NCBI RefSeq assembly: GCF_004210375.1
Contig: NW_027467782.1
Location: forward strand, 22,733,276-22,797,275
DNA: 64,000 nt
Reading direction: 5' to 3'
Origin: Tachypleus tridentatus
Taxonomy: Eukaryota > Arthropoda > Merostomata > Xiphosura > Limulidae
Every line of letters starts with the position of its first letter. Position 1 is the stretch's first letter. Below, one piece after another: positions 24,840 through 38,450 of the stretch. The position numbers and the translations under genes were made by a program. The notes under the pieces are model-generated. The model searched no databases. It was given only the letters and a program-made list of their open reading frames with translations, and was not told where the DNA came from.

Positions 24840-25985
24840 CTCCTACCCCTAATAATGTTAATCATCTTAGTCAAATGTCACATCCAAAAGAAATTGAGAC
24901 AGTACCCTAGCCAACATATTATTCTAACAGCTCTTCTCTGAACCATTCAATATCTTTGTTCAGGAATGGAGCACAAAACTGTGTACAGTATTCTAAATAA
25001 GGCCTTAAGAATGATTTATACAGTTAAACAATATCTCTTATCATATATTCAATATTTCTACAGATGCTACCCAAAATTCTATCAGCTTTACTGCTGACTA
25101 CAATACACTGTTTAAATGACTTCAGTGATTTTGTGATTACAACACCAAGATCTTTTTCTTCAACCACAGTTTTTAATGAAAATCTACATGCATCATCTTA
25201 ATTTTGAATAGTTAAACATTATCTGTTACATACTGACTCAATTAATTAATTATCTAAATCTTCCAATAAATCTGCAGCACCTTTGATAAAGGTAGCCAAC
25301 CCAAAAACATTAATATTATCTGTAAACAATTATTAGTCTTTCCAGAATCAATATCATTAATACCAGTCATAAACAGCTGAGGACCCAGCACATAGCCTAG
25401 AAGCACATCACTTGTAACTACCACACAGCCAGACCTAACTCTGTTTATTACTATTTTCTACTTTCCACACACATGACAGTTTTATTTTCAGTTTAATAAC
25501 ATTTTCCTCACACCCACAGATTTAATTTTTCTTACCAGTCTTTTATGAGGTACTTTATCAAATATTTTCTGAAAATCAAGGAAAACCAAATTCAAATTTC
25601 TTTCATCAACTCTTACAGTAACATCTTCTAAGAAGATCAGAAGATTTTTAAAAAAGACTTTTTCTTCAATTAAAATACACAACAACATTTCACCCTTCTT
25701 AGGGTATCTATACTTAATTTCAATTAAAGTTTTAATACCCATACCAACCATCTTGAGAATACATTTTTCTTCAAGTAAGTCTCTCATTGTAATGAAATAC
25801 TTTCCCTTATTGAAATCATGCTGGCTCTATGACACTGATATCAAACTGCTTTAAGTAATGCTGCAATACATCTTAAATCATACTTTTCCAAACCTATCCA
25901 ACTACTGATGTAATATTAAATGGCCTATAACTGTCTGGACAATGGTCATCATTTCCTTTAAATACTGAACTACTATTAGCCAACT
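24840..25985 (-). mobile_element. Non-LTR retrotransposon relic (right-arm LINE)
   Basis: This is the inverted counterpart of the LINE at 7985-8928, with the same frame at 25488-25787 differing by one residue (glycine to valine). It extends beyond the left copy's end at the gap into LYKSFLRPYLEYCTQF with FLNKDIEWF (about 24940-25025), the conserved segment near the ORF2 C-terminus. It therefore shows what the left contig would continue into if the arms were alleles. Confidence 0.85.
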
Positions 25986-25994
25986 TCTAATCTT

Positions 25995-28045
25995 CTAATA
26001 ATGTATTACAGAATCAACAACAGCTGAGGATCAGTTAGAATCTGATATATGTAGACATGTAGTACACAATGAACAACAACTAAGGCTCAGTTAGAACCTG
26101 GTAGATGTAGATATGTGGTACAGGATGAACAACAGCTAAGGATCAGATAGAACCTTGTAGATTGAGATATTGAGTAAAGAATGAACAACAACTAAGGATT
26201 AGTTAGAATCTGGTAGATGTAGATATGTAGTACAGGATGAAAAACAGCTAAGTATCAGTTTGAACCTGATAGATTCAGATATGTAATGCAGCATGAACAA
26301 TAACTGAAGATCAGTTAGAACCTGGTAGATTGAGATATATAGCACAGGATGAACAACAGCTAAGAATGAGCTAGAACCTCATAGATTAATGTATGACGTA
26401 GAGAATGAACAACTAATCTAGCGTACATTATTTGCGTTGTCATTATTATGTGTGGCGGTAACCGGAAAACATTACTATGATGTTAAAACTGTTGAAACCA
26501 GATTATACATGAAGTACAGCATGTACAACAACTAAGGATCAGTTAAAACCTGGTAGATTGAGATATGTGGTACAGAATGAACAACAACAAAGAATCAGTT
26601 AGAACTTGATAGATTGAGATATGTAGTGCATGATAAACAACAACTAAGGATCAGTTAGAACCTGGTAGATTGAGATATGAAGCACAAAATAAACAACAGC
26701 TAAGTATCAGTTAGAACCTGGTAGATGTAGATATGTAATACAGGATGAACACCAACTAAAAATTAGTTTCAACGTGGTAGATTGAGATATGTAGTGCATG
26801 ATAAACAACAACTAAAGATCAGTTATAACCTGGTAGATGTAGATATGTAATACAGGATGAACAACAGCTCAGAATCAGTTACAAACTGGTAGATTGATAT
26901 TTGAAGTACAGGATAAACAACTGCTAAAAATCAGTTAAAACCTTGTAGATTGAGATATGTAGTACAGGATGAATAACAACAAGCTAACGATCAGTTAGAA
27001 CCTTGTTGATGTAGATATGTAATACAGGATGAACAACAACTAAGGATCAGTTAGAACCTGGTAGATGTAGATATGTAGCTTAGGAAGAACAACAGCTACC
27101 GTAGTTAAAACCGGTAGATAAGCCGAGGTACAGGATGAACAGCAACTAAAAAGTTAGAACCTGGTTGATGTAGATTGTAATACCCAATGAACAACCTAAG
27201 CCAGTTAGAAGAATGTGACAAGTTTCTTCAAAATGATTTCTTAGTCTCGTTTCAGCGTCAGCATGCATTTTCAGCTCTGAAAATTGGGGTTTTGCTTATT
27301 ACCGCCCAATAAGCCGAAGTCGTTTTAAGAAGTGACAAGTTTCTTCAAAATGATTTCTTAGTCTGTTTCAGCGTCAGCATGCATGTTGTGTGTGATCATT
27401 GGCGTTCTGTAGTAAAGCAGAACGTGTCGTATTGAGACAGAGATGGAATCAATATGTCATTCGTTATTGGCTCCACTCACTGTAATTAGGTAACCAATGA
27501 AATTCCAGAAACAACGTTTCACTGTAGTCTTAACGTGCTTTGCTGATGGGACAAAATTACCGCCTATGGTAATTTTCAAAAGAAAAACATTTCCTAAGAA
27601 GAAGAAATTTCCGAAAGGAGTGATCGGCCAATAAACCGACCCCCAAAAATCAGGTCCAAAATTTAGGGCCAGAAATTCGGCTTATTAGGCGGAAAATACG
27701 TAAGTATCAGTTTGAACCTGATAGATTCAGATATGTAATACAGCATGAACAACAACTAAAGATCTGTTAGAACCTGGTAGATAGAGATATGTAGTAGAAG
27801 ATAAACAACTAAGGATCAGTTAGAACCTGGTAGATTGAGATATGCAGCACAAGATAAACAGCAACTAAGGATCAGTTAGAACCTGGTAAATGTAGATATG
27901 TCGTATAGGATGAACAACAGTTAAGGATCAGTTAGAACCTGGTAGAGTGAGATATGTAATACAGGATGAACACCAACTAAAGATCAGTTAGAACCTCACA
28001 GATTGAAATATATAGTAAAGGATGAACAACAACTAAGGATAAGTT
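25995..28045. repeat. 56-bp satellite array, right arm
   Basis: Inverted counterpart of 6056-7955, with units reading AAGGATCAGTTAGAACCTGG, TAGATGTAGATATG and TACAGGATGAACAACA. Interrupted by the MITE copy at 27099-27700 and by the same non-repeat segment (about 26405-26510). Confidence 0.9.
27099..27700. mobile_element. Right-arm MITE copy, internally scrambled
   Basis: The end at 27700 is intact (complement of CGTATTTTCCGCCTAATAAG, then TA). The opposite end near 27099 starts as CCGTAGTTAAAACCGGTAG, a corrupted terminus. It then passes into satellite words (GTACAGGATGAACAGCAACT, 27130-27215), back into MITE interior (27218-27267), and then repeats that same interior segment (27332-27380). 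The result is about 135 bp longer than the left-arm copy. The mosaic could be a local rearrangement or a consensus error. Confidence 0.75.
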
Positions 28046-28500
28046 AGATCGCTGGTCTTCGGTTTTCGACTCTGTTCGAGGTGTTCTGAGGCCACTGCAG
28101 GTTGTAGGTGGCACCAGGTGATCGAAAAGCCGACACGATCTTCTAGGAACGTCGAATCAAAGGATCCGCCGCTAACCACCCGGACACTTTTCGCAACGGC
28201 TACGTCTAGACTTCCAACACACCGTCGCAGGCTACTACGAGTCCACACAAGCACGAAATAGACCGAAAAATGGATATCCCAGTCGGTAGGCGGTGGGCGC
28301 GGGTGATCGAATTTCCCGCTCGCTGGTATTCTGTCTTCGACTCTGTTCGAGGTGTCCTGACGCCACTGCGAGTAGTCGGCGGCACCAGGTGATCGAAATG
28401 CCGACGCGATCCTCTAGGAACGTCGAATCGAAGGACCCGCCGCCAACCGCCTGGGCACTTTTCGCAACGGCTACGTCTACACTTCCAGCACACTACTTGC
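28045..28500. repeat. GC-rich 270-bp direct duplication, right arm
   Basis: Inverted counterpart of 5601-6055 with the same two blocks. A one-base length difference in a T/A run near 28265 changes the reading frame relative to the left arm, which argues against an intact coding role. Confidence 0.75.
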
Positions 28501-29240
28501 CTTCTTATATGAAAATATAAGCACCTATACACGCATCTAAGAATTACAACACCAGCAACCTTTTTTTCCAATTTACTAATTTTGTACAAATGTAAGTAAA
28601 TATGAATCTACAGGCGCATAAAATAAATTCAACACCTTTCAGCACATCTAACAATTTATTAAAATCGCTGGCATACACGAGAAAAAGCACAGCACATATG
28701 TGTGTACAACTACAAAATCAACACCTACAAGCACATGAACAAAATAAGCACCTGCATGTTCCTCTACGAATTTCTGGATCTGCACGAGAATTGATAAAAT
28801 AATTTATACGCACAACTACAAAATAAACACTAGCAATGGCACGTATGAAAATAAGCACCTGTTCCCGCGTTTACAAATTATGCACTTGCACGTGCGTCTA
28901 CGAAGGTAAGTTCGTGTGCGTGCATTAACCAATTTGCATATCTGTGTGCAAATGTGCTAGAATAAACATTTAAACGTCCATGTGCCAACATGCACAAACA
29001 AACACCTGGGCAAACAACTATAAAATAACTACCTGTGAGTGCATGTACCAATTTACACATCTGTGTGTGCCTTTGTAACAATAAACACCTAAGCTCACAT
29101 ATATCAAATTACATACCTGTGTATGCAAGTACAAAAATAACCAAATGTGCATGCATCTATAAATCAAACCATTACCTGCATGTACATGTAGAAAAAAGCA
29201 CCTGCACACACATGTACAAATAAAGCACCTTAGGAGATAC
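28500..29240. repeat. Degenerate ~28-bp minisatellite, right arm
   Basis: Inverted counterpart of 4850-5590, seen here as AAATAAGCACCTGCATGT-like units. No gene is supported in it. Confidence 0.7.
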
Positions 29241-32200
29241 TACAAAATGAACATTTGTATATGTATTACAAATTTATGTACCAGAAATAGCATATACTAA
29301 AATAAACACATGGGCGAGAGATCAAAAGAAATCTGTATGTATGTCATATCGAAAGAAATAATGGTGTCTGTAACTGTTTGTTAACGACAGCTTAGCATTC
29401 TTATGTTAATTCCTGTTAAACTATGTTGAAGCAAACTAAATAACCCTATCCATCTGTTAACAGGATTAAAAATTATATATTTCTATATCAGTTCCTGTTG
29501 AACAAGTCAGAAATTGTGTTATCATCAAGATTAAAAGTGATGTAACATTAACAGTTGTCTGTTGAAAAGTCTAGGAATATGTTAAACAGTTTCTTTTAAG
29601 GTTAAACATTGGTTCATGTTATACAATCTTGGAGTTAAACAACTGATACCAAAACTAAACGTTAGTTATTTTCAACAAAATTCAGACATAGTAAACAGCT
29701 GGTTCAAAACCTAAACAAACATGAGACACACAGTTGCCACCACTTCTAAGCATTGCTTCCTGTTGAACACAAGTAACACATATTAAAAGTTGTGACCAAG
29801 ATTTGTTAATTTCTTCTATACTCTTTGTGTTGAATTTCTTTAAACAGAGAGTGAGATCGTCATTGAATGGTTTGTAAAAGATGATCTCATTTTGTTTTTT
29901 CTCAGTCTCTTAAATATACAGATCTTTTTTAGGCATCATTACTGGCATTTCCAGATCTACATTTGCTGCTAACGTACATTACAAATGCACTGAGAGCTCT
30001 TTCTATATACATTTTAATTATTTCTATCCTTCTTTGTACAAACACTACCTTTCAGGGTCAATTCCTACATTTGAGATGTCTATACTCTGACATTACAAAC
30101 GACATTACTCGTTATTTCTACACATCAGAATTATCCCAACAACACCAATAAAAAGGCTAAACTTGCCACATTCTTCATTGCAAGCTGTCTCTGGTCTAAA
30201 GACAAACCACATAGTGACAGAGATCCTTTAGTCTTTACATACCTTCCTTCAACTAGACAGAGTAGTAGAACTATCCAATGCAACATTACCTTACTGACAA
30301 GAGAAAACACATCTCTCAACATTTTAAGTTTCTCCCAAATGTAAAAGGAATTTCAAAGATTGTCCAGTACATTCCAAGTTACGGACAGAATCAATCACCT
30401 TCACTTGTACAAACTGACAGAACTGGTCTGTGTTGACAAGCTATTTGTCTTGGATGTGATTATATCACTAACTTATCAAATCTCTCCAGTTCTACCTTTC
30501 ATGTAAAAGGCCAATTTAAATCAGAGTGCATTATTTATTTATTTGCTTTACTAGATGTAAACATCTCTGACTTGTACGCAATGACACCCTAAAACCCTCA
30601 GATCCCAAACACCTCAACTTTCCAAATCACAATGGCATTGGTGACATGAGTGTACTGGTATTATGACATGATCCCCACAAAAAAGTATCATTGCAAAATC
30701 CAAGAACATAAACTTATATTTAACTAAATTTTTGCACCACATGGAAGTAATAAATGTTTTTTTAAAGTGATTATTATCTTCCTTGTATTTCACTTTTCCA
30801 CTCCTGTTACCATCACATCATATACATATATTCCCTGATCAATATTCTTTTTATTATAAAATTATTTTTTTTACTTATGGAAAAATGTTATTTACAGAGT
30901 TGTGAGAGCATCATACAGTTTTTTATATATTTTTTCGTTTGTGTATGTTATAAATGAAACTAGTAATAAACTGTCAATGACATATATAATAGTTTTTATT
31001 TTCTTTATACAAACAGACAAAGAAAGATAAAAGCTCTTGCACATCAATTAAAAGCACAAAAGATGTCTGTTCTGAGATTTTTTTTCAAATAATTTATGAA
31101 CAAACTTATATAAATTAGTGAGAGGTTATGATGACTGTGGAATTAGTGTATCCAGTGTAGTTAAACTGAATGAACAATTATCAGTGTTAGATTTTACTTC
31201 TTACAGTAGAGCTACCCTGGATGTAATAATGTCTCCATTAATAAATAATATGAAATTGAAAATTCCCCTTATTCATATAATGCTAATCATAGTACAATAT
31301 ATATGCACCACTTACATATTAGATTTGTTTCTTTTTATGTAACTTCTGTTTGTGTATGTATGTGGTTTATTAAGAAATTCCAACTTTTAGTAATATGTGC
31401 ACTGTTGTAACAAGGAAAATATATAGAGGATAATGTAATTTAAAATAATGTATTCACCACTAATTGATTCATTGTTATTGTGATATAATGCAGTTTGCAA
31501 CTTAATTATTCATATATGTTAAAGTGAAATTTAGTAGTAGAGTAACATTTATAAAAATAATTTATATGATCCCCGTGAATTAACATGCAAAGTCCATCCA
31601 ATTTATAAGATTTAAATTGGAAAACGTTTTGCAAATTATACTGATGTTTTTTTTTAAACTATTGTCATACAACAATTGCTTCCACAAATTCTAAATAAAC
31701 TTTATCATGAACCTAATTTTGTTGGTGAACAATGAAATATTAGATATAACTGCATGTGTGTGAAAGTCAGCACCTGTGTGTGTAATCTTATAGAAGAAAG
31801 TACATTTGTTTTTTATTCATGACATTTACTTTTCTCATAACGTTTTCAAATACATTTGGGAACGCAAACTCATCCACATAAGAAAAAGCCTCGAATTAAG
31901 ACAAATAATATTTATGTTTTAAAATTTCTCAGATCATCTTTTCAGGTAAAATTAAGAGCATGGTCATTTCTACACATAACCAGAAAAAAATTATTTCCAT
32001 AAAACTAAAATGCAGAGATTATACAATTAATCTGAGAGTTACCAATGGGGGTCATCAAATCCATTAGTTGCAAAAAGTTGGGTACACTATAAACCAAACA
32101 TCTGAGTGAACTGAGGGTTCAGTACATTATAAACAAAAATTTAGAGTATAAAGAGGGTTGAATACACTTTACTAAGATAATTCTGAATAATTACTTCAAG

Positions 32201-32883
32201 AAATGTTGCAATAACCATAGCAGATATAAATAGCAGTTGAAAGGCATGTAAGTGAAGGACATTTATAACTTGTTTGGCGTCATTGGAACAATAATGCTGC
32301 CAAAATATGGTCACATTTATAAAGATTATTTAACACCCTTTTCTACACAAAATTTTGACATTGTAAAACAAAGGAATACATGTACAGATCAACTTGGAAC
32401 GTCAAAACCATCCAAAAAGAGACCTGAAAAGAGTCATGCCCCTCACCCATGGTACAGAACGTGCAGTATCTTGCAACAGATGAGAAAACATCAACATGGA
32501 TGTCAGTCAGTAACAAAATGCATCTTCATCATCATGTAACATAAAAAAGTATATGCCCATCTCAAAAATGCCAGAAGTCACATTTGAAAAGGTACCACTA
32601 TTTTATTTTATTACAAACAACCTCAATTATTACCTGTTGCGAAACTCAACGGTAATATCAATGACACTTAATACTGATAAGTAACACCAGAAAACACTTA
32701 ATATTAATCAATAATTAGACATAACACTACACAACAGTAATTAATAATGACTAAATTATACTCATTAAATCAAAATGTTCGTGTAAAACGACGCCATGGA
32801 TCCACTGAAAATGAAGAATCAAGTTTGCCAAATCTGAATAATGAATATACTCGTATAGTTCAGAGTTGTTAGCCAAAATTAAT
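29241..32883. other. AT-rich right-arm sequence without recognised gene
   Basis: Inverted counterpart of 1212-4780. No domain, splice-site pair or mobile-element terminus was recognised. Frames such as 32252-32539 on the plus strand occur identically in both arms only because the arms are near-identical. Confidence 0.45.
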
Positions 32884-33121
32884 GTGTAATCTGAGGTTTG
32901 CGTATTCGAATTCCCGTGACACCATACATGCTCGCCCTTTCAGCCATGGGAAAATTATAATGTGATGGTCGATCCCATTATCCATTGGTAAAAGAGTTGC
33001 CCAAGAGATGGCAGTGGGTGGTGATGACTAGCTGTCTTCCCTCTCGTCTTACACTGCTAAATTAGGGACGGCTAGCACAGATAGCCCTCGAGTAGCTTTG
33101 TGTGAAATTCCAAAAACCAAA
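32884..33121 (+). mobile_element. tRNA-derived SINE (type A), right arm
   Basis: Inverted counterpart of the SINE at 975-1211, head-truncated at the same base, so both arms derive from one insertion event. Confidence 0.85.
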
Positions 33122-33904
33122 CCATTTTCAGCAAACTTTCTCGTGAAGAGATTCTTTTGAGATTCAAAAACACGTTTCATGGATTCAAATTTCTCAGAAT
33201 GGAACTTTCCTGAAAAGTTCAAATATGTTGATAGATGTTTTGTTTCATAGTGACGTCGAAGACTATACTCTTTTAAAATGGCAACACTTTCTGTGCATAT
33301 CACACAAGTAACTTTCTGTTTTCTTGTTTCCACAAAGAAGTGCTTTTCTCCCCATTCATCATTGAAAGCATGACACTCAGAGTCAAAAGCAGTCAAAACG
33401 ATGGATGAAAAAAACAGGATCTGAAAATGAAAAACACAGAGCGCTGTGAGAAAAGTTTTGTACTGGTCCAAGAACGCACAAACAAAATATATTGAAACGT
33501 ACGTTTGCCACGATACTTACCTAAGAACGAGTTACGAATAAGAGATATGAGCTTGCTGAAGCGGTAACCCTCGGCTACTGAATTTACAAGACGAGTCGAT
33601 AGGACGAGGGTTAAGTCTGTTCTTGTTTTCGAAATCCTAATGCTCTCACAGATATGTGCCTCGATATGAATAAACGGACAGCAAGGACGAAAGAAGAATT
33701 TTCCTATTGGTTAAATATGTGCGTAACAGCCTTGTTTCTTTTTATCATAACGTCTTGTGTTTGCGAGCTTGAAGCGACAATCGGTGTGATTTATTTTGTT
33801 ATGACAGTCGGACATTTGATGAAATGCCACATTTTATTTCCAAGTGGCTAGCTGCTAGCGGGCCAGACAAAATGACCTCGAGAGCCGTAGTTTGGTGACC
33901 CCTG
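33122..33904 (-). mobile_element. hAT transposon 5' portion, right arm
   Basis: Inverted counterpart of 191-974, with its terminus at 33904. Here the run of T near codon MKRVF has five bases rather than six, so the transposase frame reads on into the SINE (open frame 33049-33471). It still lacks the catalytic domain. The same BED-type zinc finger is present. Confidence 0.8.
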
Positions 33905-34094
33905 GTATATCTTATTGACCAAACACATTAGTAGGTAAGGATGTTATAGTGACAGAACAAGTTTAACTGTACAGCGTATTAACCAGTCACAGTAGAATGT
34001 AAGGATAATGGTACAGCTGCGTGAATAGACACAACATCATATAAGAATGTTGTAGAGTAAGAACAATTTTGTACAACTGAAGTAGATGTCAGTT

Positions 34095-36230
34095 GTTTTG
34101 AAAGTTTTTTTTGTTTATAAAAAAGATTAAAGATAAGTAAGAGACCTTTTCTGTGTTCTTTAAAATCTATAGCTTGTTGTAGTTGTAATGATTAACACAT
34201 CTATAAAAGTATTTATTTGGTATAACACTGAGTATTATTTCAAATATAGCAGTGGCAGTGTTTTTTAGTGTAAGATACCAGCTTTATTATCATTCACAAT
34301 ATTTACACATATGGTTTACTGTTGTTCTAGAAGTCTTTCATGTAAGCTCATCATATAACATGTGATGATTAGAGATATTCAAGTCCTCTGTTTTGTTTTT
34401 CTGCAAAATGTTTTACAATTTTCTGTCAACATAAATTTATGAAATGCAATCCCATTGTTGCTTGGCTAAGTCTAAGGTACGATGAAAGCAAGAAATTTAA
34501 GTGTGTTACGTTAATGCTGTTTTATTATTTGATGTATTGTAATCTGTTACAGCTGTCATGAACTTGCAGATCAAATTCCGATGTTCTATCTGGCATATTC
34601 ACAAATCCACCACTTAATGCCATCATGTGTCTAACCTCTTGTTTGTTTTTTGACATCAGTAACCAGGTCCTCACTAATTTACTCCAGGTGATTTAATATT
34701 GTTGGTTCTGTTTCTCGATTTGCATTTCAATTACTTTTTATGACAAGTTGGCTCAATATTAGCAGCAAGGTTTCTTTGCGAATCAATTGAAAACCAAACT
34801 AATACAGTAATGTACTGGAAACTTTTCTACAATGATATTTAAAACTAGATGTGTTTAAAACTGACAAGCTATAAACGAAAGCAATCAGAAGTTTTGTTTA
34901 TCAGTAGATTTTGTCTGTAGAATAACACTAGTAATTAAACAACAATGTTGAACCAGGCGTTAGAAGATGTTAGATATAGACGAGTTACACGGATTGTATA
35001 CAAAGTTATAAATACCAAAGAAAATACACCTAGTTTACCTTATTTTATGCACATGTGTTATTAATATTTGAAATGATTTTGATTTATTTTAAATAGGTAG
35101 CTTAAAACACAAAGTATCAGCCTTTAATAAAATATAAAAACTGTGTTTATTTGATTGTTATGAAAGCTATAAATGGATAGTCGTGTTCAATACCTCACGA
35201 GTATCGAAACCTGGTTTTCAGTGTCATCACCCACCAGTAGTGGGAGTGAAAGATGTCTTGTTTGTTTTTTTCACAGACAGTGGTTAAAATGATGTTCAAC
35301 ATAAAGCAGTGATTAGATAATTATCCATTAAATAACGTGTCTTAAAACATCGATAAATGAAGGTTTAATATCTCCTAATTAATGATATTTACGGTGTTTT
35401 AAGTTTGTTTTTGTTTTTGACTCAACACAATAAATGCATATTTGTGTATGTTTTCAATCTATATTTATAATGACAAAATTCATGTTTGTTTGCACTCTTA
35501 ACTTCTCAAAGTAGCCTACTGAGCCAATGTCAACCAAAATTTGTATGTCAACATTATGATATGACGGATTAGAACACTCTATTGGTTGCTTTTTTTCCTT
35601 AGTTTATTTTTTTCTTGTTTTTATTTATTCTGATAATGTAGTTTGTCATAAAGATTATTTTATAGGAACATTTATGTATATATACATGTGTTTATATTGC
35701 AGAGCCTAAAGCTGATATAACAGCCGTTTGGATATTATTTTACTTCCATAAAAGATAAGGTAATTAATTCGCCTTGATCTAAGTAATAAAGTGACCCACA
35801 GTAGTTCAGGTGACGATGTGTAGAATTGGTGTTTTGTGGTATTCATTCTGTTATCGCTCAAACTAGTTGTACTTAATACATTGGAGACGTGTTTGGCAAG
35901 AGATGGAATAGGGTGGGCGATGTGGGCTACCTGCCTCCACTCTAGCCTGTCTCTTCACATTTGGCGCAGATAGTATTGATGTGGCATTTTGAGAAATCCA
36001 ACGAGTAAACGACAAGCAAGGTGGCATATTTTAAATGTGTTAATTACTTGAGTTTAGGTGAACAGAGTGTACCTCAACCACTTCTGACAACTTTCTTTTT
36101 TATATATTTTGTTACATTTGATTGTTTTTGACTATCAGAAGTAGGTTCAGAAAGGATAGAAAAGGACCGTGTGATTTTTTGTGTTTTAAGGGAATTATAT
36201 ATTTTTGTTTCATATAATAAAAAAAAAGTT
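34095..36230. other. Sequence outside the inverted repeat without recognised gene
   Basis: No coding segment is supported. A weak type A SINE-like stretch occurs around 35890-35975 (GGGTGGGCGATGTGGGCTAC, TTTGGCGCAGATAG). A possible type B piece lies at about 35195-35240. Neither is secure. Confidence 0.4.
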
Positions 36231-36234
36231 CTAG

Positions 36235-36390
36235 GTTTTGTTTATTTGAAGTTAAGCACAAAGCTTAATAGGCTAATAATATAATAGTATAATAGGCTAT
36301 ACGTGCTCTGCCCACCACTTGCATCTAAACCCGGTTTCTGGCGTTGAAAATTCGCAGCCATATCTTTGTGCCACTAGGAGCCAAGAGAAC
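36235..36390 (-). mobile_element. SINE (type B), minus strand
   Basis: TTGAAGTTAAGCACAAAGC, an internal AT-rich insertion, then CTGCCCACCACTTGCATC, AACCCGGTTTCTGGCGTTG and a degraded CCATATCTTTGTGCCACTAGG head. The order matches the complement of the 38316-38450 copy. Confidence 0.7.
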
Positions 36391-37473
36391 TTTCAAGAGA
36401 CACTATGGTTTTAATAGAAAATCCATACCTCGCACCAGAAACATATAAATGTTTGACTTTTTTTTCTCTAAATATTATTTTGTTTCTTTGTTTGGAAATT
36501 CTCATAAAGTTACAAAAGGGATATCGGTACATAGTTGCCATTATTGTCGAACCAATAGACTCTAGGCTTACTTGTTTCTTTTGTTACTCTTTTAATACAT
36601 CGATGGTCCCCGAAGCATTTTTGTAACAATTCTATTGAGCAAATGCACTTTTTCGTTTTAAGTACTCTGAAGATATTTTTTCATAAACCATAGCACAAAT
36701 AAAACATTTTTATGTTAAAGTTAAACATAAAATTTTAACGTTTCTTACAGATTAAACCCATTAATAAACCAGTGTGTGATTTACTTATGTTTTGCATGAA
36801 TAACAAAGAAAGTATTGTTATACGTGTAAAATTTAGAATGTTGGCTTATTCTTGGACTTCTTAGTGCTAAACAATTGTCTATCTGTGCTCTGTTACTTTA
36901 TAAAAGTGAATTAATTCCATTATTCGGACAAAGGCTCAAACAAATATTTGGTAACAACGGAAGATTCTGGTGAACTGCTCTCTCTCTGGTGAATAGTCTA
37001 AAATTAGAAGCAAACCCTAGTTAAGTCTTAACTGGCCATTGACGAGGATATTTAACTATATGTAACGAAGGCTCCTTTTATTTTAAGAGGAATTTCTTTC
37101 TGAGATATATTTTTTCAATATCCATCACATATTTTTAAACTTAACTAATCCATTATTTATTGAAATTTCAATATTAAATGTATTAAAATGCTTTTGTTTT
37201 TGCTATACACTTTCATCCAAACTGCTACGTTAGCGCCATCTCTTGCACCAAAATTAATATGAGCATATCTTAATCTTGAAAAAGATTTCCTTTACATTAA
37301 AATCTAAAGTTAATAGCAACAATATGTGATGGAATAAGGCACGCGTGAGCAATGTCAAAATTTCTACAAACGCGTGTGATTCTTATAAAAGCTGAGAGAC
37401 GAAAACAGAATATTGTCGGTGATATACAATCAGTTTTCTATAGGCCTAAGAAGCTTTTACGTCTTTCTTGATA

Positions 37474-37546
37474 ATGAGAAACCCACTTGAAATAAAACAT
37501 GTATCTCAAAACAACTGGTATTGGTATTAACACTTTTATTGATAAG
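37474..37546. mobile_element. Possible Penelope-like terminus fragment
   Basis: GAGAAACCCACTTGAAATAA and the following AACTGGTATTGGTATTAACA share the GAGAAACCCACTTG word with the sequence directly before the palindrome at 57951. This suggests the same family of element ends. The assignment rests on this shared word and general resemblance only. Confidence 0.35.
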
Positions 37547-38315
37547 TAGAGAATAATTTCTAGTAATCGGAAAACTACAGAATAGGATTAGGAACCTTAA
37601 TTGTTTTCGAGCGTACCAACCGTTCAACTTCAGACGTTATTATTTCTACAGGGACATTAAATATCTTCGACGAAAGAAATGAATTATTAAGAGTACGAGA
37701 CCAGTTAAAAAAGACGGCGTAAGATAAAGCGAGGTTAAACAGTATCAACTCAGAATAAACGTTTTCGGCGTGGACTTGGATCGTCGATAAAATATTCTGT
37801 TTTAAACCAGATATACGACTCAGTATTGTCTTATAAGTTTGTAATACTGTCGTACATAAATCATCATTTGTAATAACTGTTAGTAATAACCGTAATTATA
37901 AATTGTATAATTTTGGTGTTTGTATATTAAAATATATTTAGATAAAGAAAAGACAAATGGAAATTGTGTGTATCAATCTTGTTGACAAATAACAAAGTTA
38001 ATACATATTAACTACGAATTACAAATCGAACTTCCTGTTATTTCAGATAGTAATACGAGACGTACATAATAATAAATCGGAGAGGTAGGTTGGTTGATTT
38101 GGCGTTTTAAGGCGTAAAGCAGCTATGCTATCTGCGACAAACAACCTGTAGGAAAACTGAAAATAAAATTGTTAAAATTCGTAAACGGAATCATGTTAAA
38201 CAAAACAAAACCTAATTTTTGAATTAAAAACTTAAATTGTATTAAATCCATTTTTAAATTTAGTTTACAGCAGAAAGAGAGAAAATAAAGTAATACAAGC
38301 TTTAAAAGACTGTAA

Positions 38316-38450
38316 CATGCCTCCCAGTGGCTCAGCGGTATATCTACGGACTTACAACGCTAAAAACCAGGTTTAGATATTCGTGGTGGGCAGAGTACAG
38401 ATAGCCCATTGTGTAGCTTTGTGCTTAATTCAAAATAACAACTCTATATC
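38316..38450 (+). mobile_element. SINE (type B), best copy
   Basis: A tRNA-like head CCCAGTGGCTCAGCGGTATA is followed by CGGACTTACAACGCTAAAAA, CGTGGTGGGCAGAGTACAG and ATAGCCCATTGTGTAGCTTT, with a TTCAAAATAA tail. It serves as the reference for the other type B pieces. Confidence 0.8.

Larger units (their letters stand above)
25015..34094. repeat. Right arm of the ~9 kb inverted repeat
   Basis: Reverse complement of 1-8928. It is about 150 bp longer, mostly because of a rearranged segment around 27099-27330. Small open frames are shared with the left arm, many identical in translation, others shifted by homopolymer differences. At its outer end it passes without a visible boundary into sequence absent from the window's left side, because the window begins there. 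Confidence 0.95.

Noticed and set aside
37384-37435. TATA-like box and initiator as a promoter
   Set aside because: Spacing of about 46 bp is too long and no gene follows.
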